Positions 34,412 through 42,691 are shown, counted from the stretch's first letter. The stretch is 64,000 nucleotides of DNA from Micromonospora globbae (GCF_003610785.1 NZ_RAQQ01000002.1:124001-188000); one strand, 5' to 3'. Numbers and translations are program-made. Notes: generated from the sequence alone by a model not told the origin.

Positions 34412-35047
34412 ATGCGGCTATCCCGCATCATCATGGCGCTCACGGTCGGCCTGGCCGTGGTGGCCGTGCCGACGGCAGCGGGGGCGGCACAGCCGCAGCC
34501 GACGCCAGGCGTGACGGACACACCACAGCCACCGCCGTACACGCCCCAGCTACCCGCGTCGCTGACCGTCCAGCCGTCGTCCATCGACCTCGGCGACACG
34601 GTGAACCTCATCGGCGAGCGATTCGGTCCGAGGGAGACGGTGGACATCGTGGTCACGGTGACCCCGCTCGCGGCCCCGGCCGCGAACCAGGCACCGGCCC
34701 GCCGCAGCGACGGCACCACGGTCGCGATGGCCCCGGTCGCCTACCAGGCGAGCGCGCCGCTGAAGTTCACCGCGCGCACCAACGGGGACGGCACGTTCAC
34801 CCGCAGGTACAAGCCGTCGGTGACCGGTCTGCTGACCTTCACCGCGACGGGCCGCGACTCGGAGCGCACCGCCACCGCCCAGCTGCAGGTCCGCGGCCAG
34901 GCTCAGCCGCCGGCGCTCCCCGTCACCGGTGACAGCCTGGGTACGCCGATGAAGATCGGCGGCGGCCTCGCCGGCGCGGGCGCCGTGCTGCTCCTGCTCA
35001 CCTTCGCCTGGCGGCGCCGCCAGCGTCTGGGGGCGGGGTCGCACTGA
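34412..35047 (+). CDS. Secreted LPVTG-anchored surface protein
   Basis: A 211-residue exported protein. Signal peptide 1 to about 26 ends A-A-G-A-A. A Pro-rich stretch follows, then an immunoglobulin-like beta domain (about 50-160). The cell-wall sorting signal is complete: L-P-V-T-G (169-173), a hydrophobic helix (about 182-199) and an R-R-R-Q-R tail. A sortase should therefore attach it to peptidoglycan. No sortase gene is in the window. AGGAGGG precedes ATG 34412, 13 nt after the DUF4012 gene, so both form one operon. It ends at a strong terminator. Confidence 0.8.
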   Translation: MRLSRIIMALTVGLAVVAVPTAAGAAQPQPTPGVTDTPQPPPYTPQLPASLTVQPSSIDLGDTVNLIGERFGPRETVDIVVTVTPLAAPAANQAPARRSDGTTVAMAPVAYQASAPLKFTARTNGDGTFTRRYKPSVTGLLTFTATGRDSERTATAQLQVRGQAQPPALPVTGDSLGTPMKIGGGLAGAGAVLLLLTFAWRRRQRLGAGSH

Positions 35048-35080
35048 GGCACCGCGCCGGGCGGTGCCCGGAGTGGTAAC

Positions 35081-35123
35081 GAGACTGGCGCCCGTCGGAT
35101 CCGATCCGGCGGGCGCCAGTCTC
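35081..35123 (+). terminator. Strong hairpin terminator of the DUF4012/LPVTG operon
   Basis: GAGACTGGCGCCCG (35081-35094) pairs perfectly with 35110-35123, a 14-bp stem with a 15-nt loop that itself contains the palindrome TCGGATCCGA. Confidence 0.85.
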
Positions 35124-35224
35124 GTGCGGTCAGGCGGGCATCCGCGCCGGTGGCGATCCCGCTGCCGCGTCTCCGCCCGCAGCCGCGCGTCGATGTCCGC
35201 CACCCCGCGCCGCCCTCGCCCGTC

Positions 35225-35279
35225 GATCATGAGGTTGGCGGGGACGAACCGGACGACGCGCCTCGCCAACCTCATGATC
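35225..35279. repeat. 16-bp perfect inverted repeat, possible dispersed palindromic element
   Basis: GATCATGAGGTTGGCG (35225-35240) and its exact complement (35264-35279) flank a 23-bp GC-rich centre. It lies between the terminator and the pirin promoter, too far from the previous stop to be its main terminator. AT content in the arms is higher than in the surroundings. The layout resembles REP-like palindromes found between genes. Confidence 0.6.
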
Positions 35280-35356
35280 AGCCAGAGTTGTCGGGGGCGG
35301 TGGGCGCACCGGGTGGTGGGCGGTGGGAACGCCCGGGGACGCGGTGGCGGCGGGCG

Positions 35357-35371
35357 TACAGTCGGGCGGTG
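35357..35371 (+). promoter_or_regulatory. -10 box and leaderless start of the pirin gene
   Basis: TACAGT (35357-35362) is followed after 6 nt by GTG 35369. No ribosome binding site is present. This sets the start well after the inverted repeat although the frame is open upstream. Confidence 0.55.
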
Positions 35372-36340
35372 GAACGTACCGAATCATTGCCGGCGCAGAC
35401 GCGACCACCGGGCGTGGCCGCCGTCGATCCCGGCAGCGTGCTCCTGCCCGGCCACGACGTGCCCCTCGGCCGATACACCACCGTGCGGCGGCTCCTTCCC
35501 CAACGCCAGCGGCGGATGGTCGGCGCCTGGTGCTTCGTCGACCACTTCGGCCCCGACGACGTCGCCGAGCGGCCCGGCATGGAGGTGCCGCCGCACCCGC
35601 ACACGGGCCTGCAGACCGTGACGTGGCTGCTGGACGGGGAGATCCTGCACCGGGACAGCCTCGGCAGCGTCCAGCCGATCCGGCCCGGCCAGCTCAACGT
35701 GATGACGTCGGGGCACGGGATCGCGCACTCCGAACGCTCACCCGAGGCGCACCCGCCGGTGATGCACGGCGTGCAGCTCTGGGTGGCGCTGCCGGACCCG
35801 GCGAGGGCCGGCGCCCCCGACTTCGCCCACCACGCCGACCTGCCGCGCTGGAGCGACGGCGGCCTCGACGTGACGCTGCTGGTCGGTGAGATCGGCGGCG
35901 AGCGGTCCCCGGCCGTGGTGCACACCCCGCTCGTCGGCGCGCAGCTCGAACCGGCCGGCGCGGATCCGGTCGCGTTGCCGCTGCGACCCGACTTCGAGTA
36001 CGGCCTGGTCGCCATGTCGGGCTCGGCCGAGGTCGACGGTGTGTCGTTCGCGCCGGGTGACCTGCTCTACCTCGGCACGGGGCGCCGTCAGCTCACCCTG
36101 AGCGCCACGGCGGGCAGTCAGCTGCTCCTGCTCGGCGGGACGCCCTTCGAGGAGCCACTCGTGATGTGGTGGAACTTCGTCGGCCGCTCGCACGAGGAGG
36201 TCGCGGCCGCGCGGGAGGACTGGATGGCGGGGCGGCGCTTCGGCGTGGTCGCCGAGGACCCCGCGCCGCCGCTGCCCGCGCCGGCGCTGCCCACCACGCG
36301 CCTCAAGGCCCGCGACCGCAGTGGCGGCGTCCACGACTGA
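35369..36340 (+). CDS. Pirin family protein
   Basis: A 323-residue bicupin. The N-terminal cupin holds the metal motif P-H-P-H-T-G-L-Q-T-V-T-W-L-L-D-G-E and H-R-D-S, followed by M-T-S-G-H-G-I-A-H-S-E. These residues match the Fe-binding His/His/His/Glu set of pirins. The C-terminal cupin is degenerate as usual and contains G-G-T-P-F-E-E-P-L-V-M-W-W-N-F-V-G-R. Bacterial pirins have quercetinase activity or act as redox-sensitive partners, and the role here is open. The gene is monocistronic. Confidence 0.9.
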   Translation: MERTESLPAQTRPPGVAAVDPGSVLLPGHDVPLGRYTTVRRLLPQRQRRMVGAWCFVDHFGPDDVAERPGMEVPPHPHTGLQTVTWLLDGEILHRDSLGSVQPIRPGQLNVMTSGHGIAHSERSPEAHPPVMHGVQLWVALPDPARAGAPDFAHHADLPRWSDGGLDVTLLVGEIGGERSPAVVHTPLVGAQLEPAGADPVALPLRPDFEYGLVAMSGSAEVDGVSFAPGDLLYLGTGRRQLTLSATAGSQLLLLGGTPFEEPLVMWWNFVGRSHEEVAAAREDWMAGRRFGVVAEDPAPPLPAPALPTTRLKARDRSGGVHD

Positions 36341-36509
36341 CTCCCGACGATCGAGGCGGCGGCGTGCCCCGGCCCCGCGCCGCCGCCCGGCGTCGCGGAG
36401 CTGCCGTGCCCGCGCCGGCGAACTCGACACGAGCCGGCGCCGGGCATCGGGTAGACGAGCGCCGCGCCCGCGCCGCGTGTGACCGGTGGCGGCGCGGGTA
36501 GTCGGCGGC

Positions 36510-37166
36510 ATGCCGATCGCCAGCATCGAGGACAAGAAGCGTCTGGTGCGCCGCCTCGCCGGCAGCGGACGCGGATTCGCCGAACAGTACGGCTTCCAGG
36601 TCACCAACAACCCGTCGAGCCTCTTCCAGCTCCTCTACCTGTCGGTGCTGCTGGCCAGGCGGGGGGACTTCCGGCGAGCGGTGGACAGCGCGCAGGCGCT
36701 GCGCGACGCCGGATGGGACAGCGCCGCCCGGCTGGCCCGCTCGCTGCACGAGGACCGGGTGCGCGTACTGCGCGAGGCCGGGCAGCGGGGTGACGTCGCC
36801 GCGCTCGCCGACACGCTCGGCGATCTCGCCCGTACGGTCGTCGACCGGTACCGGGGCGACCTGCGCCGGCTGCGGGCCGCGGCGCACTACGACCCTCGCC
36901 TGGAGCGGGAGCTGCTCGCCGAGCTGCCCGGCGTGGACGGTCAGGTCGTCGACCTGTTCCTGCGGGAGGCGCAGGCGCTGTGGCGCGAGGTGGCTCCGGT
37001 CGCCGACCGCCGTGCGCTGGCCGCGGCGCGCCGGCTCGGGCTCGGACGCTCCGCCGGCGACCTGGCCGGGCTCGCGGGCAGTGGCGAGTCGGAGCGGCTG
37101 GCCTGGCTGGTGGGCGCGCTGGCGCGGGTCGACCTGGAGAAGCGGTACGCGGAGGTCATGAGCTGA
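36510..37166 (+). CDS. Helix-hairpin-helix endonuclease III-like protein
   Basis: A 218-residue all-helical protein. V-T-N-N-P-S-S-L-F-Q-L-L-Y-L-S-V-L-L-A and S-A-Q-A-L-R-D-A-G-W resemble the first helices of the endonuclease III fold, and E-L-P-G-V-D-G-Q-V-V-D-L-F-L fits a helix-hairpin-helix (L-P-G-V-G) followed by V-D. The catalytic Lys/Asp pair and the Fe-S cysteines of Nth are not evident, so DNA glycosylase activity is doubtful. Actinobacterial homologues are usually annotated as endonucleases. ATG 36510 is preferred; GTG 36486 is an alternative. Confidence 0.6.
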   Translation: MPIASIEDKKRLVRRLAGSGRGFAEQYGFQVTNNPSSLFQLLYLSVLLARRGDFRRAVDSAQALRDAGWDSAARLARSLHEDRVRVLREAGQRGDVAALADTLGDLARTVVDRYRGDLRRLRAAAHYDPRLERELLAELPGVDGQVVDLFLREAQALWREVAPVADRRALAAARRLGLGRSAGDLAGLAGSGESERLAWLVGALARVDLEKRYAEVMS

Positions 37167-37469
37167 TCGGTGCGAGTGGCCAGGCCCACAGGCCGAATCT
37201 TCTTGACCATTCGGCTGATGCGCATTGTATGATGATCGCGGTCGTCAGGCCCGCCCGGTTCGGGCGTATCAACCACCCGGCGGCTGCGGCCCGGTTCGGG
37301 CTCGTCCGGCACCGGGACAGGTTCTGTGTGGCGCCCCAGGTCGCGGTTCGCGGCCCGGGGCGCCCGCCTGTCTTCGGGGCCCGGTCGGCGGCACCCGCGG
37401 CCCCCGGTCGGCGGCACCCGCGGGCCCCCGGTCGGCGGCGGCGCGCCGGATCCCCGGCTCGTGACGCGC
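37167..37469. other. 303-bp intergenic region with promoter-like motif and GC-rich direct repeats
   Basis: No gene is supported. TTGACC (37203-37208) and TATGAT (37228-37233) make a near-consensus plus-strand promoter with a long 19-bp spacer, but no plus-strand gene follows it. Further on, about 37378-37440, a 23-24 bp unit starting CCCGGTCGGCGGCACCCGCG is repeated almost exactly with a third partial copy. The region ends at the convergent DUF1345 gene. Confidence 0.4.
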
Positions 37470-38132
37470 TCACGCCAGGCCGGCCAGCAGGTTCACGGTC
37501 ACCGCGACGACGAACGCGCCGAACAGGTACGACAGAAGCGAGTGCATGAGGACGGTCCGGCGCATCTCCGGGCTGGTGAGGTTCGTGTCGGAGACCTGGA
37601 AGGTCGCGCCGACCGTGAACGCCAGGTACGCGAAGTCCGCGTAGCACGGCGGCTCCGCCTGGTGGAAGTCGACGCCCCCGTCCGGACCCGTGTAGTAGAC
37701 GCGGGCGTACCGGGCGGTGAAGACGGTGTGCACGACGAGCCAGGAGAGCAGCACGCTCACCACCCCGGCCGCGCCGTACAGGTCACGCGGCACGCCCCGC
37801 GGCGCCATGGCGGCGGCAGCGATCACCATGACCACGGCGAGCAGGCTCGCCACACCGGCGCCCACCAGCACGATGTCGCGGATGGCGCGGTTCGGGTCCT
37901 CGAACGCGGCCAGCCGGGCCGTCCGGGCGGCGTCCATCGGCCAGATCTTGCTCCACACGATGGCCAGCCAGGTGGCCGCCGCCACGTCCCAGCCGGCCAG
38001 CGGGGCGAGCAGCGGCGAGACGAGGAGGCCGAAGCCGACGCCGACACCCAGCCCGACCAGCGCCACGATGGCGATCTGGGCGACGGCCGGCGTGTGACCG
38101 TCCGGCGCGCGGGGCCGGACGAAGGCGCTCAT
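37470..38132 (-). CDS. DUF1345 family membrane protein
   Basis: A 220-residue integral membrane protein with about five hydrophobic helices. Family hallmarks are W-L-A-I-V-W-S-K-I-W-P-M-D-A-A-R-T near helix 2, T-A-R-Y-A-R-V-Y-Y, Y-A-D-F-A-Y-L-A-F-T-V-G-A-T-F-Q-V-S-D-T, and S-Y-L-F-G-A-F-V-V-A-V at the C-terminus. Function of the family is unknown. It is 47 bp downstream of the DUF2795 gene on the same strand. Confidence 0.85.
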   Translation of the reverse strand: MSAFVRPRAPDGHTPAVAQIAIVALVGLGVGVGFGLLVSPLLAPLAGWDVAAATWLAIVWSKIWPMDAARTARLAAFEDPNRAIRDIVLVGAGVASLLAVVMVIAAAAMAPRGVPRDLYGAAGVVSVLLSWLVVHTVFTARYARVYYTGPDGGVDFHQAEPPCYADFAYLAFTVGATFQVSDTNLTSPEMRRTVLMHSLLSYLFGAFVVAVTVNLLAGLA

Positions 38133-38179
38133 CCGCCGCCACCCGTGCCGCCGTCGACCGTCGGCGCGGGCACGGTCGG

Positions 38180-38449
38180 TCAGATGCCGCGCAGGTGCTG
38201 CGAGACCCGCGTGTGTGGTTCGCGTGCCTGGGCCGCCCGCTGCGACCGGCCGACCTCCGGGGCGGCCTCGATGCCCGCGGAGCGGGCGACCTCGTTGCCG
38301 TTGGCGTAGTCCACCGGCGGCAGCGCCCGCAGGGCACGCAACACGTCCGGCGGCGCGCCCTCCCGTTCGGCCTCCCGGATCACGTCGTCCTTGTCGGCCG
38401 GGTAGTCCAGGCTCGACAGGTACTGCAGGACGTCGGCGTAACTCGCCAT
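38180..38449 (-). CDS. DUF2795 family protein
   Basis: An 89-residue soluble protein. The DUF2795 core is Y-A-D-V-L-Q-Y-L-S-S-L-D-Y-P-A-D-K-D-D-V followed by A-P-P-D-V-L-R-A-L-R-A-L-P. The C-terminal 35 residues are charged and likely unstructured. ATG 38449 has GGAGGAG 8 nt upstream. No function is known. It is divergent from a DUF2267 gene. Confidence 0.8.
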   Translation of the reverse strand: MASYADVLQYLSSLDYPADKDDVIREAEREGAPPDVLRALRALPPVDYANGNEVARSAGIEAAPEVGRSQRAAQAREPHTRVSQHLRGI

Positions 38450-38666
38450 GGTGTCGACTCCTCCGGGGATCGATCCGGTCACGACCGGCGGCGGTTACCC
38501 GCCACCCGGCCGCTCACGCCGCCAGCGCGGGAAAATCCGCTCGGGCAGGAGATCCGCCGGCGCCGTCCGCGCGGGAGATCGACCGGCGCCGTCCGCCGGG
38601 TGACCGTTTCCCGGGGCGGTCGGCGGGTACTCGCGGGCCCCGACGCAGCCCGGCGAGGAGCACGCG
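38450..38666. promoter_or_regulatory. Divergent promoter region with short direct repeats
   Basis: This 217-bp spacer between the divergent DUF2795 and DUF2267 genes carries an imperfect direct repeat of GCGGGAGATC-type sequence followed by CCGGCGCCGTCCGC (about 38548-38600). No clear -10/-35 pair is visible. GAGGAG before ATG 38667 serves the DUF2267 gene. Confidence 0.35.
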
Positions 38667-39080
38667 ATGGACTACGACACCTTCATCGACCAGGTGGCGC
38701 AGCGGACGAGGGCACCCGAGGAGCGGGCCGCCGCCCTCACGGCCGCGACCCTGGAGACGCTGTCCGAGCGGTTGACCGGGGGCGAGGTGCTGGACCTGGC
38801 GGCCCAGTTGCCGAAGCCGTTGCAGGTGGTGTTGAAGCCGAGCCCGCGTACCGAGGCGGCGGAGCGGTTCGGGGCCGCGGAGTTCGCGGCCCGGGTCGCG
38901 CTGCGCGCCGGTGTCGACGAGAACACGGCCCGCGGCGGCGTCCGCGCCGTGCTCACCACGCTGCGGGAGGCGATCACGCGGGGCGAGTTCGACGACGTGA
39001 TGAGCCAGCTTCCACGCGACTACCGGGAGATGGTCGAGCCGGCCATGGCGCCCGGCGCCGGGCTCCGCCGGGCCGGCTGA
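38667..39080 (+). CDS. DUF2267 family protein
   Basis: A 137-residue helical protein made of two similar halves: D-T-F-I-D-Q-V-A-Q-R-T... with A-A-L-T-A-A-T-L-E-T-L-S-E-R-L-T-G-G-E, then F-A-A-R-V-A-L-R-A-G-V... with A-V-L-T-T-L-R-E-A-I-T-R-G-E. Both halves have the family's D-L-A-A-Q-L-P / D-V-M-S-Q-L-P-R-D-Y motif. The role is unknown. A second DUF2267-like domain occurs in the protein at 55393-56373. Confidence 0.88.
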   Translation: MDYDTFIDQVAQRTRAPEERAAALTAATLETLSERLTGGEVLDLAAQLPKPLQVVLKPSPRTEAAERFGAAEFAARVALRAGVDENTARGGVRAVLTTLREAITRGEFDDVMSQLPRDYREMVEPAMAPGAGLRRAG

Positions 39081-39211
39081 ACGGCGACCGCGCCGACCGG
39101 CGGACGACCGGTGACCGCGCTGACAGAGGCGCCACGACCGGGCGCGGACCGCGTCGGCGCGTTTGCCCCCGACGGGTACGGGAAACCGCGTGCCGACGCG
39201 GGGAGGTGGCC

Positions 39212-40384
39212 TTGGTCGGGGAGCGGATCAGGGTGGCCATGCTGCACGGGCCCGGTCGGCCGGACGCCGACGGCGTGAGCGACTACGTGGTGAACCTCGC
39301 CCGCGCGCTCGACGACGTCGGGGTGGTGGTGACCCCGGTCCCGGTGCGTCCCCACGGCCCGGCCGGTTGGCGGGCCGCCACCGCGTACGCGGCCAGGACC
39401 GTGCGCCGGCTGCGGCCGGACCTGGTCCACGTGCAGTTCGCGCCGTCGGCGTACCGGTTCTCCGGCCACCCCGGGCTGCTGCCGCTGCGGCTGCCCCGGG
39501 ACGTCCCGCTGGTCACCACCGTCCACGAGTACGGGTGGTGGGCGGCGCCGGCCTGGCTGCCCCGACCGTTGTGGACCCTCGTGGAGCGGACCGGGCTCTG
39601 GGACCGGGAGACCGGACGGCTGGTGCCGGCCAGCGCCGAGGTCATCGTCACCAACCCGGCCCACGCGGCGCTGGTGGCCGCGCGTGCCCGCCGCGGCCCG
39701 GCGCACATCCCGATCGCGCCGAACGTGGCCGACCAGGTCGGCGCGGCCACCGCCGGGCGGCGACTGCGGGCGGAACTGGGGCTGCCGGAGGGGGCGCCGC
39801 TGCTGGCGTTCTTCGGCTTCGTGCACCCCGTGAAGGGGGTGCGGCAGCTCATCGAGGCGCTGCCCGACCTGCGGCGCGCCCACCCGGACCTGCGTCTGCT
39901 CGTGGTGGGCGGCTTCACCTCGCAGGCGCTGCCGGAGGCCGAGGCGCGGGCGTTCCGCGCCGAGCTGGAGGCGCTGGCCCGCCGGTGCGGGGTCGCCGAG
40001 GCGGTCACGTTCACCGGGCACGTGCCGGTCGAACGGGTGTCCGCCGCGCTGCACGCGGCCGACGCGGTGGTGCTTCCGTTCACCGAGGGCGCCAGCACGA
40101 AGAGCGGCGCGCTGCTGGCCGCGCTCGCGCACGGGGTGCCGACGGCGGTCACGGTGCCCGACGGCGACACGGAGTTGCGGCGCAGCGGCGCGGTGGCGGT
40201 GATCGGGCAACGGCGTGACAGCGGGGCCATCGTCCGTACGGTGGGGAAGCTGCTCACCGACCCGGTGCTGCGCCGGCGGCTCGCCGAGCGTGGGCGTGCG
40301 TTCGCGGCCGCGTACTCCTGGCCGCGTGTCGCCGCCGCGCACCGGGACCTGTACGCGCGGACCCTGGGGCGGGTCGATGCGTGA
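39212..40384 (+). CDS. Glycosyltransferase (GT4-type)
   Basis: A GT-B sugar transferase of about 390 residues. M-L-H-G-P-G-R-P-D-A-D-G-V-S-D-Y-V forms the N-terminal glycine-rich loop. L-V-H-V-Q-F-A-P-S-A-Y and T-T-V-H-E-Y-G-W-W follow, and the donor domain has F-F-G-F-V-H-P-V-K-G-V and P-F-T-E-G-A-S-T-K-S-G-A-L-L-A-A, a G-x-S-x-K-x-G variant of the GT4 donor motif. The start is uncertain: TTG 39212 has GGGAGG 5 nt upstream, while GTG 39206, GTG 39233 and ATG 39239 are in frame. It overlaps the next glycosyltransferase gene by 8 bp. Confidence 0.82.
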   Translation: MVGERIRVAMLHGPGRPDADGVSDYVVNLARALDDVGVVVTPVPVRPHGPAGWRAATAYAARTVRRLRPDLVHVQFAPSAYRFSGHPGLLPLRLPRDVPLVTTVHEYGWWAAPAWLPRPLWTLVERTGLWDRETGRLVPASAEVIVTNPAHAALVAARARRGPAHIPIAPNVADQVGAATAGRRLRAELGLPEGAPLLAFFGFVHPVKGVRQLIEALPDLRRAHPDLRLLVVGGFTSQALPEAEARAFRAELEALARRCGVAEAVTFTGHVPVERVSAALHAADAVVLPFTEGASTKSGALLAALAHGVPTAVTVPDGDTELRRSGAVAVIGQRRDSGAIVRTVGKLLTDPVLRRRLAERGRAFAAAYSWPRVAAAHRDLYARTLGRVDA

Positions 40385-41393
40385 GCCGTACGCCGACATC
40401 CTCGTGGTGGACCTGCTGGGCGGCATCGGCGACCTGCTCATGCTGCTGCCCGCCGTGCACGGCCTCGCCCGCCGCCACCCCGGCGCGCGGCTGCGGGTGC
40501 TCACCCACGAGCCCGGCGCCGAGCTGATCCGCGCCGATCCGGCGGTCACCGAGGTGCGGACGCCGCGGCACGGCCGGGCGGGCGCGGAGCGGGCGGCGGT
40601 GGTCGAGGCGCTCGCGGCCCGCCGGCCCGACCTCGCGGTGAGCACCACCCGGTACGACGACATCCCGCGACTGCTGGAGGAGGGGGCGGGCCGGGCGGTG
40701 ACGAACCTGTGGCGCGACCCGCCGCCGGACCAGCCGGTGGGGGAGCGTTACCTGGAGATCCTGCACGCAGAGGGGTTGCTCGCCGACGCCGACCGGGCGG
40801 CGCGGCCCCGCGTCCACCTGGGAAGGGACGCCCGCGCCGCGGGCGAGCGGGTCCTCGCCCGGCTGGCCGGTGACCCACCGGCGCCCCCGGTGGTCCTGGT
40901 CACCGACGCGGGGATGGCCGTGAAGCACTGGCCGCGCGGGCACTGGCGGCGGCTCGCCGCCGCGCTGGCCGGGAGCGGGCATCCGGTGCTCGCCGTCGGG
41001 CCGGCGGAGGTCGCGGCCCCCGTCGGGTCGCCGCTGCCCCGCGCCGACCTGCCCACCCTGGCCGGGCAGTTCGCCGCGGTCGCCCGCCGCCGCGGCGTGG
41101 TGGTCGGCCCGGACACCGGCCCGGTCCGGCTCGCCGCCGCCGCCGGCGCGGCAACGGTGGCGCTGTTCGGTCCCACCGACGCGCGCCGGTACGGCATCGG
41201 CGGCGTCGACCTCCAGGGGCTGCCCGACTGCCCGTACCGGCAGCCCACCGCCATCACCGAGCAGCCCTGCTGGTGGCAGGCGCGCTGCCCGCTGGACCCG
41301 TCCGGACCTGCCTGCATGGCCGATCTGGACCCGGCGCGGGTGGCCGACGCCGTGGGGGCGGTGGCCGGACGGCGGCCCGGGCACAGCGGTTGA
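40377..41393 (+). CDS. Glycosyltransferase family 9 (heptosyltransferase-like) protein
   Basis: A 338-residue GT-B enzyme. The N-terminus V-V-D-L-L-G-G-I-G-D-L-L-M-L-L-P-A-V fits the GT9 G-x-G-D motif. The donor-side V-V-G-P-D-T-G-P-V-R-L-A-A-A-A-G-A-A-T-V-A-L-F-G-P-T-D matches the family's nucleotide-sugar pocket, and two late cysteines (Q-P-C-W-W-Q-A-R-C-P) also occur in GT9. GT9 enzymes act in ADP-heptose transfer; in actinobacteria they appear in glycan and glycoside pathways. The ATG overlaps the upstream glycosyltransferase stop by 8 bp, so the pair is co-translated. Confidence 0.85.
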   Translation: MREPYADILVVDLLGGIGDLLMLLPAVHGLARRHPGARLRVLTHEPGAELIRADPAVTEVRTPRHGRAGAERAAVVEALAARRPDLAVSTTRYDDIPRLLEEGAGRAVTNLWRDPPPDQPVGERYLEILHAEGLLADADRAARPRVHLGRDARAAGERVLARLAGDPPAPPVVLVTDAGMAVKHWPRGHWRRLAAALAGSGHPVLAVGPAEVAAPVGSPLPRADLPTLAGQFAAVARRRGVVVGPDTGPVRLAAAAGAATVALFGPTDARRYGIGGVDLQGLPDCPYRQPTAITEQPCWWQARCPLDPSGPACMADLDPARVADAVGAVAGRRPGHSG

Positions 41394-41452
41394 CCTGGGC
41401 AACCATCGACACGCGCGACGCCCCCGCCCTGGCATGTCGACTGAGCCTGGCC

Positions 41453-41588
41453 TAACCTTGTCCCGGCGAGGGGAGTACTTCCCACGAACCATTCCGGTCA
41501 GTACGGCGTGCCCGGCACGCCTCGGGTGGTTGCCCACGGATGTGGGTGAAGGAGACCTCGGACATGGCACCGTGTTCGAGGAGGCCCC
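41453..41588 (+). promoter_or_regulatory. Candidate yybP-ykoY (Mn2+) riboswitch and promoter of the TerC gene
   Basis: TAACCT (41453-41458) is a good -10 box. The leader carries GGGGAGTAC (41470-41478) with a following CCC, GGTCAGTACGG (41496-41506) and GGAGACCTCGGACA (41551-41564), in the same order as the yybP-ykoY blocks before the GDT1 gene at 27.5 kb. TerC (alx-type) genes are classic targets of this Mn2+ riboswitch. CGAGGAGG before ATG 41589 is the ribosome binding site. The match is weaker than at 27.5 kb. Confidence 0.62.
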
Positions 41589-42605
41589 ATGACCGAGCTG
41601 TCGTACCTGTCCGCCGCCGACCTGTCGTCCGTCGGCACCCCCACGCTCTGGGCGGTGACCATCGTCGGCGTGCTCGCGCTGCTGGTCCTGGACTTCCTCG
41701 TCACCCGCCGCCCGCACGAGGTGTCCATGCGCGAGGCGATCGGCTGGTCGGCGTTCTACATCGCCCTGCCGCTCGCCTTCGGCGCCTGGGTCTGGAACCG
41801 CTACGGCGGCGAGCTGGGCGTGCAGTACCTCACCGGCTACCTCGTGGAGAAGTCCCTCTCCGTCGACAACCTCTTCGTCTTCATGCTGCTGCTGGCCGCG
41901 TTCGCGGTGCCGGCGGTGCTCGCCCAGCGGGTGCTCCTCTACGGCATCGCCGGCGCCCTGGTGCTGCGGGCCGTCTTCATCGCCCTGGGCGCGGCGGCGC
42001 TGGAGACGCTCGACTTCGCCTTCCTGCTCTTCGCGATCATCCTCATCGCCACCGCCGTGAAGCTGCTCCGTGACGCCCTCACCGGCCACGAGCAGGAGGT
42101 GGACATCAACAGGATGCGCTCGGTCCGCCTGCTGCGCCGGTTCATGCCGGTCACCGACGAGTACCAGGGCACGCGGATGACCGTCCGGCAGGGCGGGCGG
42201 CGGGCGCTCACCCCGCTGGCGCTCGTGGTGGTGGCGGTGCTCGCCACCGACGTGGTCTTCGCCGTCGACTCGGTGCCGGCCGTCTACGGCATCACCGAGG
42301 ACCCGTACCTGGTCTTCGCCACCAACGCGTTCGCCCTGCTCGGCCTGCGCGCGCTCTACTTCGTCCTGCACGCGGCGCTCAGCCGGCTCGTGCACCTCAG
42401 CTACGGCCTCGCGATCATCCTGGCGTTCATCGGCGTCAAGCTCGGCCTGCACTGGGCGCACGGCATCTGGAAGGGCGTGCCGGAGATCCCCACCCTGGCG
42501 TCGCTCGGCGTCATCATCGGCGTCCTCGTGGTGGTCACGCTCACCAGCCTGCGGGCCACCCGGCAGAGCGAACCGGGGCAGCGGGAGATCGTCGAGCAGC
42601 GGTGA
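41589..42605 (+). CDS. TerC family membrane protein (Alx-like)
   Basis: A 338-residue protein with about nine hydrophobic helices. Hallmarks are G-Y-L-V-E-K-S-L-S-V-D-N-L-F-V-F (acidic pair in helix 3), T-D-V-V-F-A-V-D-S-V-P-A-V-Y-G-I-T, and F-A-T-N-A-F-A-L-L-G-L-R-A-L-Y-F. The E-K-S-L-S-V-D-N and D-S-V-P-A motifs are shared with Alx/YceF-type Mn2+ exporters and tellurium-resistance TerC. With the upstream riboswitch, a manganese efflux role is most likely. Confidence 0.9.
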   Translation: MTELSYLSAADLSSVGTPTLWAVTIVGVLALLVLDFLVTRRPHEVSMREAIGWSAFYIALPLAFGAWVWNRYGGELGVQYLTGYLVEKSLSVDNLFVFMLLLAAFAVPAVLAQRVLLYGIAGALVLRAVFIALGAAALETLDFAFLLFAIILIATAVKLLRDALTGHEQEVDINRMRSVRLLRRFMPVTDEYQGTRMTVRQGGRRALTPLALVVVAVLATDVVFAVDSVPAVYGITEDPYLVFATNAFALLGLRALYFVLHAALSRLVHLSYGLAIILAFIGVKLGLHWAHGIWKGVPEIPTLASLGVIIGVLVVVTLTSLRATRQSEPGQREIVEQR

Positions 42606-42691
42606 CGGCGACGGGGCGCGGTCCGCGCCCCACACCGGGGTGGTACGCGGAACGATTCCACCGTGGGCCGCGCAGGTGGTACGACTGACGG

